A DNA stretch of 64,000 nucleotides, taken from NCBI RefSeq assembly GCF_029910235.1, contig NZ_CP112874.1:2790001-2854000 (forward strand), written 5' to 3'. Of the stretch, positions 51,057 through 60,540 are shown piece by piece. Each line of letters begins with the position of its first letter. The first letter of the stretch is position 1. The notes beneath the pieces are model-generated. The model was not told the origin of the DNA, searched no databases, and worked only from the letters and a program-made list of their open reading frames with translations. This DNA comes from Pseudanabaena galeata CCNP1313. GTDB lineage: Bacteria > Cyanobacteriota > Cyanobacteriia > Pseudanabaenales > Pseudanabaenaceae. A program made the position numbers and the translations under genes.

Positions 51057-52337
51057 ATGACAAATCACTATCCCGTTGTAATTGTTGGCGGTGGTCAGGC
51101 GGGTCTATCCATGAGCTATTGCTTAAAGGAAAGAGACTTAGACCATATAGTTTTTGAGAAAAATCAGATTGCGAATGCATGGCGATCGCAGCGATGGGAT
51201 TCCTTTTGCTTAGTCACACCTAATTGGCAATGCCAACTTCCTGGCTATCCCTATAAAGGTAATGAGCCAGAAGGTTTCATCAAAAAAGATGAAATCGTAG
51301 CCTATATCGAAAATTACGCTCGATCTTTTGATCCTCCGATTCGGGAAGGCGTAGAAGTTCTGAATTTACGACGAGGCGATCGCGGTATTTTTGAAGTGAC
51401 AACCAGTATTGGTGATTACACCGCCGATCAGGTTGTCGTCGCAGCAGGTGCATACCATCAGCCCAAGATTCCTAAAATCTCGCAACGCTTGCCAGAGCAT
51501 ATTTTGCAGGTGCATTCTTCAAAATACAAAAATCCTGAATCTCTTCCTGATGGTGCGGTTTTGGTAATTGGTACTGGTCAATCGGGCTGCCAGATTGCCG
51601 AAGATTTACATCTGGCTGGGCGCAAAGTTCATCTATGTGTCGGTAGTGCGCCGCGATCTCCCCGTCGTTATCGCGGTAAGGACGCAGTGGAATGGCTAGA
51701 TTTAATGGGATATTATGAACTTTCCATCGATCAGCATCCCCAAAAAGAAAAAGTCCGTTCTAAAGCTAATCATTATCTAACAGGACGTGATGGTGGTAGA
51801 GAAATCGATTTGCGCCGCTTTGCTCTGGAAGGAATGCAGCTACATGGCAGGTTGAAAAATATCTCTAGTCATAAGTTGGAATTCTTTAACGATCTTAAGC
51901 AAAATCTCGATGGTGCTGATGCAGTTTCCGAGAGCATTAAGAAAACGATTGACAATTTTATTGCTAAAAACAATCTTGATGCACCCCTTGAGCCTCCCTA
52001 TCAACCCGTCTGGCAACCAGAAATGGATATTCCCGATCTAGACTTGGCTGAGGCGAATATTACAACTGTGATCTGGTGTACGGGCTTTCAATCGGACTTT
52101 AGTTGGATCGAGATTCCTGTATTTGATGGCAAGGGCTATCCAGGACACGATCGCGGTGTGACTGAGGTAAAAGGCTTGTACTTTTTGGGGTTACCTTGGC
52201 TCTATACATGGGGTTCGGGCAGATTCTCAGGAGTTGCTAAAGATGCGACTTATCTCGCGGATTACATCATGGCGCGGCGCAAGGTTGCCCATGTCAGTGA
52301 TTGGACTGTGGTTAATGAGTTTTTACTCGGCTCATGA
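51057..52337 (+). CDS. MSMEG_0569-type flavin-dependent oxidoreductase
   Basis: A 426-residue FAD/NAD(P)-binding oxidoreductase of the kind found in Nit1 clusters. The FAD motif is VVIVGGGQAGLSMSYCL at the start; a second dinucleotide motif VLVIGTGQSGCQIAEDL lies near 167; ATG motif-like VIWCTGFQSDFSWIEIP near 346; the end has GLPWLYTWGSGRFSGVAKD. It resembles flavin monooxygenases of the YUCCA type in overall order. It stands first behind the NtcA-type promoter, ahead of the nitrilase genes, but a 406-base repeat-filled gap separates it from the next gene. Confidence 0.85.
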   Translation: MTNHYPVVIVGGGQAGLSMSYCLKERDLDHIVFEKNQIANAWRSQRWDSFCLVTPNWQCQLPGYPYKGNEPEGFIKKDEIVAYIENYARSFDPPIREGVEVLNLRRGDRGIFEVTTSIGDYTADQVVVAAGAYHQPKIPKISQRLPEHILQVHSSKYKNPESLPDGAVLVIGTGQSGCQIAEDLHLAGRKVHLCVGSAPRSPRRYRGKDAVEWLDLMGYYELSIDQHPQKEKVRSKANHYLTGRDGGREIDLRRFALEGMQLHGRLKNISSHKLEFFNDLKQNLDGADAVSESIKKTIDNFIAKNNLDAPLEPPYQPVWQPEMDIPDLDLAEANITTVIWCTGFQSDFSWIEIPVFDGKGYPGHDRGVTEVKGLYFLGLPWLYTWGSGRFSGVAKDATYLADYIMARRKVAHVSDWTVVNEFLLGS

Positions 52338-52502
52338 TCACCTATCGAAATCGATAGGTAAGCGATCGCATTTTGATGAATTCCTAAAGAAAGCGATCGG
52401 CTTCCTATCGATAAAGATAGAGTTCTCTTTTTCGTAACCAGAGATACAAAATGGAACCTCAGATAGAAACTAATCTGACTTCAAGTTCTTAGTTAGATAT
52501 GA

Positions 52503-52627
52503 GCTTTTAGCTTTTAGCTCTTGGCTCTTAGCTTTTAGCTTTTAGCTTTTAGCTTTTAGCTTTTAGCTTTTAGCTTTTAGCTTTTAGCTTTTAGCTTTTA
52601 GCTTTTAGCTTTTAGCTTTTAGCTTTG
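52503..52627. repeat. Heptanucleotide tandem repeat (TTTTAGC)
   Basis: 13 perfect head-to-tail copies of GCTTTTA from 52531 plus about four imperfect ones before it. Downstream AGCTAACAGCCAAAAGCTAA echoes the complementary strand. It lies between the flavoprotein and the MSMEG_0572-like gene. This is a variable-number heptamer array of the kind known in cyanobacteria; apart from it the 52338-52743 gap holds no gene. Confidence 0.9.
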
Positions 52628-52743
52628 TTACTGATAGTCGGATTTTAGATATTAAAGAAGTTCTGAACCTCAAATTTTAAAGCTAACAGCCAAAAGCTAA
52701 TAGCTAACAGCCTCTCCAACATCCACTCTTAAAGGAAACAACA

Positions 52744-53226
52744 ATGCCTGAAGTAACTGCTCCTGCTCACCAGACTGGCGATTTCTTTGTGAACTATGAA
52801 GAGAAAGTATTTGAGGATGTCAAAGCTGAACCGGGGGAGAAAGCCCTTGTCACTTTCCATACTGTCGCCTTTGAAGGTTCAATCGGTTTTGTGAACCTTT
52901 TGCAAGCTACTCGATTGCTTCGCAAAGGTTTTGAGACTTCGATTTTGCTCTATGGACCTGGGGTAACTCTGGGTGTACAGCGTGGTTTCCCAAAACTAGG
53001 CGATGCTGCTTTCCCGGGCCATCAGAATTTCAATGACCAAATCTCAAAATTCATGTCTGAAGGTGGCAAGGTTTATGCCTGTCGCTTTGCCCTACAAGCT
53101 CTCTATGGACATGGTGAGCCATCACTAATTCCTGGTATTCGTCCGATTAGTCCTCTGGATGTATTAGATATCATTCTATTGCATCGCAAGGATAACGCCT
53201 TCATTCTTGATACTTGGACTCTATAA
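52744..53226 (+). CDS. MSMEG_0572/Sll0783 family nitrogen-starvation protein
   Basis: A 160-residue protein with a DsrE-like look ([20 protein letters not shown], then [38 protein letters not shown], and [17 protein letters not shown]). It matches the protein that precedes the nitrilase in Nit1 clusters (NitB in Pseudomonas; Sll0783 in Synechocystis, needed for normal nitrogen starvation response). It is followed 15 bases later by the nitrilase. ATG has AAAGGAAA upstream. Confidence 0.85.
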   Translation: MPEVTAPAHQTGDFFVNYEEKVFEDVKAEPGEKALVTFHTVAFEGSIGFVNLLQATRLLRKGFETSILLYGPGVTLGVQRGFPKLGDAAFPGHQNFNDQISKFMSEGGKVYACRFALQALYGHGEPSLIPGIRPISPLDVLDIILLHRKDNAFILDTWTL

Positions 53227-53241
53227 GGACTTCACAAAATC

Positions 53242-54228
53242 GTGGATTATTCACGCAAAGTTAGAGCCGCCGCTGTCCAAATCAGTCCTGTGCTGTTCAG
53301 TCGCGATGGTACAACTGAGAAAGTCCTGCAAGCGATCGCCAATGCTGCAAAAGAAGGCGCTCAGATCGTCGTTTTCCCTGAAACCTTCGTTCCCTACTAT
53401 CCTTACTTTTCCTTCGTGCAACCGCCCGTAATGATGGGAAAAGAACATATGCGACTTTACGAAGAAGCTGTTGTTGTGCCTAGTCCTGTTACGGATGCGG
53501 TCAGTCAAGCCGCGCGATCGCATAGCATCGTTGTTGTGTTGGGTGTGAATGAACGCGACGGTGGTTCGCTTTATAACACGCAGCTAATTTTCGATGCCGA
53601 TGGTTCGCTGTTACTGAAGCGGCGCAAAATCACCCCGACCTATCATGAACGGATGGTGTGGGGACAGGGTGATGGCGCAGGTTTGAAGGTAGTAGATACT
53701 GCGGTTGGGAAAGTCGGCGCTCTAGCTTGTTGGGAGCATTACAATCCCTTGGCAAGATTTGCTTTGATGTCTCAGCATGAACAGATTCACTGCGCTCAAT
53801 TTCCGGGTTCTTTAGTTGGACAGATTTTTGCTGACCAAATCGAAGTTACGATCCGTCATCATGCCCTTGAGTCTGGATGCTTTGTGATTAATGCCACAGG
53901 TTGGCTCTCGGCAGAGCAAGTAAGTCAAATTACCAGTGATGAGAAACTCCAAAAGGCTCTAAGTGGTGGTTGCAATACTGCAATTATTGGCCCAGAAGGA
54001 AATCATCTTTGTCCACCAATTACAGATGGAGAAGGCATGGCGATCGCTGATTTAGACTTCTCGCTGATCACCAAACGCAAGCGGATGATGGACTCGGTTG
54101 GACATTATGCGCGTCCAGATTTGCTTCAGGCTCATTTGAATGCTGAGGCTTTTGCAGGGTTCCAGATCGATGGTTTTGATCAGGGATTAAATGTAATGGA
54201 TTTTTCATGCCAAGAACAAGGGGCTTAA
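53242..54228 (+). CDS. Nit6803-type nitrilase
   Basis: A 328-residue carbon-nitrogen hydrolase that turns nitriles into acids and ammonia. The catalytic residues are visible: Glu in [12 protein letters not shown], Lys in [19 protein letters not shown] and Cys in [14 protein letters not shown]; a second Glu follows the Cys. It starts at GTG 53242. The Synechocystis homologue (Sll0784) is well studied in vitro; Nit1C clusters were reported to support growth on cyanide in other bacteria. Natural substrate here unknown. A CAAGGGGCT palindrome overlaps its stop codon (54217-54236). Confidence 0.93.
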   Translation: MDYSRKVRAAAVQISPVLFSRDGTTEKVLQAIANAAKEGAQIVVFPETFVPYYPYFSFVQPPVMMGKEHMRLYEEAVVVPSPVTDAVSQAARSHSIVVVLGVNERDGGSLYNTQLIFDADGSLLLKRRKITPTYHERMVWGQGDGAGLKVVDTAVGKVGALACWEHYNPLARFALMSQHEQIHCAQFPGSLVGQIFADQIEVTIRHHALESGCFVINATGWLSAEQVSQITSDEKLQKALSGGCNTAIIGPEGNHLCPPITDGEGMAIADLDFSLITKRKRMMDSVGHYARPDLLQAHLNAEAFAGFQIDGFDQGLNVMDFSCQEQGA

Positions 54229-54236
54229 GCCCCTTG
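54217..54236. repeat. Palindrome at the nitrilase stop codon
   Basis: Identical 20 bases to the terminator of gltB (3320-3339), CAAGGGGCTTAAGCCCCTTG. Here no T run follows on the plus strand, so it probably acts as an mRNA stability or attenuation hairpin inside the operon. Confidence 0.6.
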
Positions 54237-54299
54237 CCTACCTGATTAAGTATGAATTTAAAAATCCGATCGCAAGTTTCGATAGGAGCATAACCCTTA

Positions 54300-55385
54300 A
54301 TGAATAAGCAACAATTAATTACGGAATTACAGACTAAGGGTTTGCAACTGGTTGATCGCCAAATGGGCGCTAACGGTCGCAAAGGTGGCGCAGGCCCTTC
54401 CGATCATAAGGCGATCGCCATCGATGGCACAACAGTCATGGTTCCCGTCTTTAATAGTTCAGCAGCTAGCTCTCCCTATACGGTGGAGATTAATGCCGAA
54501 ACTAGCGAGTTGATTTTAGAGTCAGGAAAAGAAGCGATCGCGCCCATTACTTTTCCTAAGTCTCCTAACTTCTATAATCTCACCACCAGCGATGGCATTC
54601 CCTATTGGAAAATCGCATTGCTTCACAGCCACGATGTGCTAGCAACAACGGTTTTGCAGACCTGTATGCGCTATAACAATACGGATACGTCCTGTCAATT
54701 TTGTGCGATCGGGCAATCCCTCGAAGCAGGACGTACCATCGCTCGCAAAACTCCTGCTCAACTAGCCGAAGTTGCCGAAGCTGCGGTGCGCTTGGATGGA
54801 GTTAAGAACATGGTGATGACTACGGGGACACCAAATACGAGCGATCGCGGTGCGGCTTATTTGACGGAATGTGCCAAAGCCATCAAAGCAAAAGTGGATA
54901 TTCCCATTCAAGCTCAATGCGAACCTCCCGATGATTTTATCTGGTTTGAGCGCATGAAGGCAGCAGGTATTGACACTCTAGGAATGCATTTGGAAGCTGC
55001 TGATCCCAAAGTTCGCGCCAAAATCATGGCTGGCAAAGCAAGCGTTCCCCTTGACTATTATTTTGAAGCCTTTGCTGCTGCCGTCAAAGTATTTGGCTGG
55101 GGTCAGGTCAGCACCTATCTCTTAGCAGGCTTAGGCGATAGTCTAGAAACTCTGGTGGAAACCTGCGATCGCCTAATTAACATCGGTGTTTATCCCTTTG
55201 TCGTTCCCTTTGTACCAATTAGCGGCACGCCATTAGCAAATCATCCTGCACCGACGACGGAGTTTATGTTTGCGGTTTATGAGCAGGTGGGTACATTGCT
55301 AAAGCGATCGCAGATGTCTTCCGCCGATATCAAAGCAGGATGCGCGAAATGTGGCGCTTGTTCAGCACTTTCTCTTTTTGAATAA
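54300..55385 (+). CDS. MSMEG_0568-type radical SAM protein
   Basis: A 361-residue member of the radical SAM family found in Nit1 clusters (Sll0785, NitD). The cluster Cys have unusual spacing: CMRYNNTDTSCQFC, that is C-x9-C-x2-C. Later come GMHLEAADPKVRAKIMAGK, STYLLAGLGDSLETLVETCD and FVVPFVPISGTPLANH, resembling biotin synthase-like barrels. The C-terminus has a further Cys cluster CAKCGACSAL, possibly a second Fe-S site. The reaction is unknown. The start ATG lies 71 bases past the nitrilase stop; AGGAG upstream. Confidence 0.87.
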   Translation: MNKQQLITELQTKGLQLVDRQMGANGRKGGAGPSDHKAIAIDGTTVMVPVFNSSAASSPYTVEINAETSELILESGKEAIAPITFPKSPNFYNLTTSDGIPYWKIALLHSHDVLATTVLQTCMRYNNTDTSCQFCAIGQSLEAGRTIARKTPAQLAEVAEAAVRLDGVKNMVMTTGTPNTSDRGAAYLTECAKAIKAKVDIPIQAQCEPPDDFIWFERMKAAGIDTLGMHLEAADPKVRAKIMAGKASVPLDYYFEAFAAAVKVFGWGQVSTYLLAGLGDSLETLVETCDRLINIGVYPFVVPFVPISGTPLANHPAPTTEFMFAVYEQVGTLLKRSQMSSADIKAGCAKCGACSALSLFE

Positions 55386-55419
55386 GCCCCTCACCCCTAG
55401 CACTTTAGGCTAACCTGTA

Positions 55420-55563
55420 CACATTAGTTATCAGCTATATCATGATTCACTAAAGATCCCCCTCAATCCCCCTTAAAAAGGGGGAAGAAGAAAATTCTCC
55501 CCCCTTTTTAAGGGGGGCTGGGGGGGATCTAAACCTTAAAACGCAGATAGCAAGACTTGTGTA
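55420..55563. repeat. Repeat with family G core inside another palindromic element
   Basis: The core 55454-55530 is the GATCCCCCTCAATCCCCC palindrome. Outer sequences (CCTGTACACATTAGTTATC at the left and AGCAAGACTTGTGTATATAGG at the right) resemble the ends of the element at 57249-57423 in a degenerate form. A GAAGAGG/ CCTTCTCC-like hairpin follows to 55640. No gene in this 275-base gap. Confidence 0.6.
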
Positions 55564-55660
55564 TATAGGAGGGAGAGGGGGGATAAAAATTTGCCTCACG
55601 CCTCTTCTCCTTTAGGAGAAGGGGCGTGAGGGCATAATATTAAACTTAGGGATAATTATC

Positions 55661-56167
55661 ATGACTGCCGCTTATATTTTCAAACTAGCATCTACACCAC
55701 AAGAAATCGATGCCTATTTCGAGCTTCGCAAAGCGATCTTTGTAGAAGAACAATATGTATTTGAAGAGAATGATGTCGATGACATTGATGCGATCGCTTA
55801 TCCGATTGTGGCGATTAATCCTGAGAATAATCAAGTTGTGGGCGTTGTCCGCATCTATGAAACCGAAAAAGGCATCTGGTATGGTGGTAGATTAGGCACG
55901 CATAAAGACTATCGTAGAGGTTGGCAAATTGGTAAAGGCTTGATTTACAAAGCAGTGACTACCGCAAATACATGGGGCTGTGATCGCTTTTTTGCTACAG
56001 TCCAAATCCAGAATGTGCGCTTCTTCCAACGTTTACATTGGGAATCTCTTAAAGAAATGACGATCTGCGATCGCCCTCATCATTTTATGGAAGCTGATCT
56101 TAACTTCTATCCCCCAAGCGATGAAATTCGTCCTACTTATCCTGCTCAAATCCGTGAGGCTTCCTAG
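55661..56167 (+). CDS. GNAT acetyltransferase of the Nit1 cluster (Sll0786 type)
   Basis: A 168-residue N-acetyltransferase. It shows the GNAT fold: EIDAYFELRKAIFVEEQYVF at the start, VVGVVRIYETEKGIWYGGRLGTH strand pair, then RRGWQIGKGLIYKAV (acetyl-CoA pyrophosphate loop) and FFATVQIQNVRFFQRLHWE near the end. It is the NitE/Sll0786 member of the cluster. The stop codon is directly followed by the ATG of the next gene, so the two are coupled. Substrate unknown. Confidence 0.88.
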   Translation: MTAAYIFKLASTPQEIDAYFELRKAIFVEEQYVFEENDVDDIDAIAYPIVAINPENNQVVGVVRIYETEKGIWYGGRLGTHKDYRRGWQIGKGLIYKAVTTANTWGCDRFFATVQIQNVRFFQRLHWESLKEMTICDRPHHFMEADLNFYPPSDEIRPTYPAQIREAS

Positions 56168-57121
56168 ATGCTGGCGGAACTTGCAGCAAAACTTAGAGCA
56201 TCTATGGGTATCTTGCACAAGCAAGATATTCAGATTACGGCAAGAGGGCTAGGTGAGCAATGGAATGATGCAATTCTGTTAGGTGATGACTGTGCGGCAA
56301 TTCGCGATCGCGAAGGCTATTTGTTACTTGCCGCTGAGGGGATGTTACCGCAATTAATCGAAACAGATCCTTGGTTTGCGGGTTGGTGCGCGGTGATGGT
56401 TAATGTTAGTGACATTTACTCAATGGGGGGGGAACCGATAGCTGTTGTTGATACGCTCTGGAGTCAATCACCTGACTCAATTTCTGAATTATTAGCTGGA
56501 ATGAAAGCGGCGGCTATTGCTTATCAAGTGCCAATTGTTGGTGGACATACAAATTGCCGTAGTCCATATAACGCCTTATCTGTTGCCATTCTCGGACGCG
56601 CCCAGAAGTTGCTCACCAGTTTTAACGCAAAGCCCAATGATGTCTTGTTAGTGGCGATCGATATGCGTGGTCAGTTTCATCCTGATTACCCATTTTGGAA
56701 TGCGGCAACTAAAGCCGATCCACAGCAATTACGGGAGAATTTATCAATCTTGCCATATATCGCTAAATCAGAATTCTGTGATGCTGCCAAAGACATCAGT
56801 ATGGGCGGGATTATCGGCACTTTACTAATGCTTACGGAAACTTCTAATTGTGGTGCAACTCTCGATTTAGATCAGATTCCCTGTCCTGAGAATGTACCCT
56901 TAGAACGTTGGCTGATTTCCTTTCCTAGTTATGGATTTCTATTAAGTATTCGTCCTAAAAAAGTAGAATCAGTTCAAGCTCTTTTTCATGCTCAAAATTT
57001 AGTTTGTGCGGTAGTTGGCGAGGTTCAAGCAGAGAAAGAAGTGATTCTGCGATCGCAAGGCGAGTCAACTCTATTTTGGGACTTCTCTCAACAATCTTTA
57101 ACTGGATTTAGCAATCACTAA
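56168..57121 (+). CDS. AIR synthase-like protein of the Nit1 cluster (Sll0787 type)
   Basis: A 317-residue protein of the PurM/SelD/ThiL ATP-binding fold. DDCAAIRDREGYLLLAAEG resembles the nucleotide-binding start; VMVNVSDIYSMGGEPIAVVD is the typical Asp-Ile-Tyr-Met-Gly-Gly motif; VGGHTNCRSPYNALSVAILG follows, and DISMGGIIGTLLMLTETS. It is the NitF/Sll0787 member and the last gene of the run. It may phosphorylate or activate a small carboxylate; no reaction is known. It ends in a strong terminator. Confidence 0.88.
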   Translation: MLAELAAKLRASMGILHKQDIQITARGLGEQWNDAILLGDDCAAIRDREGYLLLAAEGMLPQLIETDPWFAGWCAVMVNVSDIYSMGGEPIAVVDTLWSQSPDSISELLAGMKAAAIAYQVPIVGGHTNCRSPYNALSVAILGRAQKLLTSFNAKPNDVLLVAIDMRGQFHPDYPFWNAATKADPQQLRENLSILPYIAKSEFCDAAKDISMGGIIGTLLMLTETSNCGATLDLDQIPCPENVPLERWLISFPSYGFLLSIRPKKVESVQALFHAQNLVCAVVGEVQAEKEVILRSQGESTLFWDFSQQSLTGFSNH

Positions 57122-57152
57122 AAAAGCCTTGCTTTGCAAGGCTTTTTTAGTG
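57116..57152 (+). terminator. Terminator of the nitrilase cluster
   Basis: 17 bp arms CACTAAAAAAGCCTTGC and its complement around TTT, overlapping the stop codon, with the T run TTTTTT on the plus strand. Confidence 0.88.
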
Positions 57153-57159
57153 ATTGCTG

Positions 57160-57470
57160 TTACGTGGAACCCTCATCCCCTAACCCCTTCTCCCGCAGGA
57201 GAAGGGGAGCAAAATCCATATTATTTTCTTGTTCCCCTCTCCTGCGGGCTACCGTGTACACACAAGTCATAAAACCCAGTCAAGTCAACAATTAATCGCC
57301 CCCTAGCCCCCAATTCTGGGGGAACAAGAAAATAAAATTCTTTCAAAGTCCCCCAGAATTGGGGGATTTAGGGGGCTTAGATAAATCAAAACGTAGACAG
57401 TTAGACTTGTGTGTACACCGTAGCTCCTGCGGGAGAGGGGCTAGGGGTGAGGGCGTTCCACGCAACAGCA
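57160..57470. repeat. Large repeat interrupted by a MITE-like element
   Basis: The outer repeat starts TTACGTGGAACCCTCATCC and ends GGGGTGAGGGCGTTCCACG, a long inverted pair with CTTCTCCCGCAGGAGAAGG in its left part and CTCCTGCGGGAGAGGGG in its right part. At 57249 it is cut by the element 57249-57423. Such CCCTCATCCCC repeats are common between cyanobacterial genes. Confidence 0.75.
57249..57423. mobile_element. MITE-like element with 10 bp target duplication
   Basis: 175 bp with 20-base terminal inverted repeats (CTACCGTGTACACACAAGTC at the left; the right end is its complement with one mismatch). It is flanked by the direct repeat CTCCTGCGGG on both sides (57239-57248 and 57424-57433). 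The outer repeat reads through if the element and one copy are removed, so this is a real insertion. The middle has a CCCCCTAG/AATTCTGGGGG-type palindrome and no gene. Confidence 0.85.
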
Positions 57471-57474
57471 ATCA

Positions 57475-59886
57475 CTAACTTCTCAATGTTGCTTGGAACT
57501 TCTCTTCGAGTAAGTCACGTACTTTTTGATGGACAGGATTAATATCGACATCAGTTAAAGTGCGATCGCTTGCTCGATAAACTAGTCTAAAGGCAAGACT
57601 ACGCGAACCTTCAGGAACACCTTTACCGATGTATTGATCAAAGAGCGTCACAGAATCAAGTAGCTCGCCGCCCACATGGGTAATCGATCGCTGAATATCG
57701 GCAACCGTGAACTTCAATGGTGCAAAGAAGGCAATATCGCGATCGCTGCTGGGATAGGTCGAGAATGACTGAAAAGTAGGAATCGACTTTTTCATCATCG
57801 CATCGAGCAAAGTATAGAAATCTAGCTCAAAGGCATAAATCTCATCAGGAAGTTCCTTCTCGGCGCGTAACTGGGGATGTAACTGTCCGAATGTACCAAG
57901 GCGTTCACCAGAAATCCACAGAGAAGCAGTACGTCCGGGGTGTAAGCGTTCATCCTTTTGATCAGGTTGGTATTCCACAGTTACCGAGAGATTGTGGAAA
58001 ACGGAATCAAGCAAACCTTTGGCTTCATAGAAATTCAACGGCTTAGAATCATGCTGCCATGCGCCCACGGTCGGATCGCCGCCGAAAATACCCGCAATGC
58101 GATCGGTTTCATCGCTACCTGCTTCATCGAGCCAGAACACACGCCCAATCTCAAAGCCATTCAAGATGCCATTACCTTGATTGATGTTAAAAGCACATGC
58201 CTCAATCAAATTAGTGAGTAAATCTCCCCGCAAGGCTCCATACTCGATCGCTACAGGATTATTGATTTTCACCTGATGTGATTCAGTGGGAGGGCATAGG
58301 GACATATGCATCACTTCTGTTAAGCCCACGGCTCGGAAAGCTGCGCGAATCATCCGACCACCTTCTTGATCGGCTGAGAGGAATCCAAACTCGGTTCTCG
58401 CAGGTAAAGTCTCTACAAATTTGTCATAGCCATAGATCCGTGCAATCTCTTCCACCAAGTCAATTTCGCGCTCAATGTCGGCATAGCGATAGGGAGGAAC
58501 GGTGACTTTCCATGTGGCATAGCTACCTTCTTCAATCGGTTGCTTTTCAAGTTCAAAGGACAAAACCTTGAGAGTCTGCTCAACTTCAGCTTCCGATAGC
58601 AAAGCTAAGGCATCATCATCTTCGCGATCGACTTCACCAAGAACTTGCCAAACTTTAGTCAAGCGTAAGTCGATGGTACGAATTGCCTTAGAACGCGCAT
58701 CGACAATGCTCTGTTCCACAACTTCACCGCCAGCCATCTCTGTAATCATCTGGATTGCTTTTGCCGAAGCCGACTCGATCGCCGATTGGTTAACGCCTCG
58801 TTCATAGCGTGCTGATGCTTCCGTGCGTAAGCCTTGAGCGCGTGCCGATCGCCTTGTAGTAACCTGCGTAAATAGAGCCGCTTCTAAAACAATATTGGTA
58901 GTTTTTTCAGAAACTTCGGTTTCTGCGCCCCCCATCACTCCTGCGATCGCGATCGGTTTGTCGCCCGACGTAATCAAAAAGTTTTGGCTGGTGAGAGTGC
59001 GATCGGTATCGTCAAGGGTTTTGATTTTTTCTCCAGATTTGGCAAAGCGCACCCCGATCTTGATACCATCAGCTAAAGTATCTGCATCAAAGGCATGGAG
59101 AGGCTGTCCCCATTCCAACAAAATGTAATTGGTAATATCGACAATATTGTTAATTGATCGCATCCCAGCCGCTTCCACACGCCGCTTCAGCCATTCGGGA
59201 GATTCTGCAACCTTTACGCCTTTAATCAATGTACCAATATAGGCGGGACAAGATTTGGGATCTTCTACGGTAACCCATTTCGCTGTCTTGGGTTGAAAAT
59301 CTGTAGTAGCTAGGGGCAAGCGCACCTCTTTACCCAACAAAGCCGCCACTTCACGGGCAATACCCACCACACTGAGGGCATCGGCACGGTTTGCGGTCGA
59401 GGTGACATCAAGGATTGCATCGTCTAAACCTAGCAATGGACGCACATCTGCGCCGACGGTCACACCTTCAGGGAATTCATGGATGCCACTGGACTCTTTG
59501 GCTAGCCCAATCTCGGCTAGAGAGCAAATCATGCCTTCAGAACGCTCGCCACGCAATTTAGTTGGGCGAAGTTTCAAATCAATGGTCGGTAAATAAGTCC
59601 CAATCGTGGCTACAGGCACAAACAAGCCCTGTCTAGCATTTGCCGCACCACAGACAATTTGCAAGGGTTCGGGTGCGCCAATATCAACTTTACATACCTG
59701 TAATTTGTCAGCGTTGGGATGACGCTCGGCTGTGAGGATATGACCTACCACCACGCCCTCAGCCCATGTCCTGCGATCTTCGATTGACTCGACTTCAAAG
59801 CCTGCCATAGTCAGTTTTTCATCTAGCTCTTGGGGCGAGAGATCGCAGTCTACAAGTTCACGGAGCCAATTCAGAGAGATACGCAT
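57475..59886 (-). CDS. pheT: Phenylalanine-tRNA ligase beta subunit
   Basis: Charges tRNA-Phe with the alpha subunit (pheS, not in the window). The 803-residue protein has the N-terminal tRNA-binding domain (about 42-150; [20 protein letters not shown]), the B3/B4 domain with [19 protein letters not shown], the B5 domain (about 410-490), the catalytic-like core with [13 protein letters not shown] and a C-terminal ferredoxin-fold anticodon domain ([20 protein letters not shown]). Length is normal. The ATG lies beyond a family F repeat. The repeat with the MITE is directly downstream. Confidence 0.95.
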   Translation of the reverse strand: MRISLNWLRELVDCDLSPQELDEKLTMAGFEVESIEDRRTWAEGVVVGHILTAERHPNADKLQVCKVDIGAPEPLQIVCGAANARQGLFVPVATIGTYLPTIDLKLRPTKLRGERSEGMICSLAEIGLAKESSGIHEFPEGVTVGADVRPLLGLDDAILDVTSTANRADALSVVGIAREVAALLGKEVRLPLATTDFQPKTAKWVTVEDPKSCPAYIGTLIKGVKVAESPEWLKRRVEAAGMRSINNIVDITNYILLEWGQPLHAFDADTLADGIKIGVRFAKSGEKIKTLDDTDRTLTSQNFLITSGDKPIAIAGVMGGAETEVSEKTTNIVLEAALFTQVTTRRSARAQGLRTEASARYERGVNQSAIESASAKAIQMITEMAGGEVVEQSIVDARSKAIRTIDLRLTKVWQVLGEVDREDDDALALLSEAEVEQTLKVLSFELEKQPIEEGSYATWKVTVPPYRYADIEREIDLVEEIARIYGYDKFVETLPARTEFGFLSADQEGGRMIRAAFRAVGLTEVMHMSLCPPTESHQVKINNPVAIEYGALRGDLLTNLIEACAFNINQGNGILNGFEIGRVFWLDEAGSDETDRIAGIFGGDPTVGAWQHDSKPLNFYEAKGLLDSVFHNLSVTVEYQPDQKDERLHPGRTASLWISGERLGTFGQLHPQLRAEKELPDEIYAFELDFYTLLDAMMKKSIPTFQSFSTYPSSDRDIAFFAPLKFTVADIQRSITHVGGELLDSVTLFDQYIGKGVPEGSRSLAFRLVYRASDRTLTDVDINPVHQKVRDLLEEKFQATLRS

Positions 59887-59965
59887 TGGAAAATTATGGA
59901 GAAAAGAGTATTAAGAAATATTCAGGCTATTGTAGTTTAGCAAAATCCGCACTCCAAACTCATTA

Positions 59966-60069
59966 TACCAATTCACGAAAGTGTGACAACACTTTTGTGA
60001 ATTGAAAACCAAACCCAGTAAGGGTTTTCAAAACTAAAAATGGCTATGCCATTTTTAGTTTTGGTATTA
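59966..60069. repeat. Family F repeat, copy 4, upstream of pheT
   Basis: CCAATTCACGAAAGTGTGACAAC with its partial complement, AAACCAAACCCAGTAAGGG, and AACTAAAAATGGC tat GCCATTTTTAGTT, ending TTGGTATTAA. Same build as the copies at 24200 and 28399. Confidence 0.75.
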
Positions 60070-60122
60070 AGTGTATGGCATGACGCTATAGCCCTGATTC
60101 TAGGCTTGCTGTATGGGCGATC

Positions 60123-60173
60123 AAACCCAAAAGAGAGTAGCGGCGCGAAGCGCCGCTACTCTCTTTTGGGTTT
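60123..60173. terminator. Hairpin past mazF
   Basis: 24 bp perfect arms (AAACCCAAAAGAGAGTAG and onward) around GAA, two bases after the mazF stop on the reverse strand. Probably ends the mazEF transcript; GCGC-gaa-GCGC core as in the other palindromes. Confidence 0.65.
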
Positions 60174-60174
60174 G

Positions 60175-60540
60175 CTATAGCTGAATGATTTGATTTAGGC
60201 GATCGCATACTTGAGTAAACAAATCGTTATCCAATTTGCTCAGTGGATGAGGCTTGGCTCCACGAAGCCGCCAGTCAAAAGACTTTGGTTGATGGCAGAG
60301 AACGTAGCTGGTTTTACTGCGTGAGGCTTTGCCAACAGCGACGGCAAAGGGGTTATCAGCATTGTATGCAGCCGTCGTCATTGGTAAGCCAATCACGATC
60401 GCGGTTTTGTCATTGAATATGTGTGGTGATAGCACTAAAAAAGGATGAATGTCTCGCATTTCTTTGCCTACCTGCGGATTGCAGTCAATCCAGATAATAT
60501 CTTGGCGATCGGGTATCCAATCTTTGGAGGCTTTTACCAC
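60175..60540 (-). CDS. mazF: MazF/PemK-type toxin
   Basis: An mRNA interferase of 121 residues. PDRQDIIWIDCNPQVGKEMR and HPFLVLSPHIFNDKTAIVIGLPMTT are the PemK-fold start; SYVLCHQPKSFDWRLRGAKP matches the substrate loop with conserved Gln and Ser. Its ATG lies inside the end of mazE (7-base overlap), so translation is coupled. Cut site in RNA is not predictable. Confidence 0.88.
   Translation of the reverse strand: MVKASKDWIPDRQDIIWIDCNPQVGKEMRDIHPFLVLSPHIFNDKTAIVIGLPMTTAAYNADNPFAVAVGKASRSKTSYVLCHQPKSFDWRLRGAKPHPLSKLDNDLFTQVCDRLNQIIQL

Noticed and set aside
52503-52627. Heptamer array as a CRISPR or attachment site
   Set aside because: Unit length of 7 without spacers; it is a simple tandem repeat.
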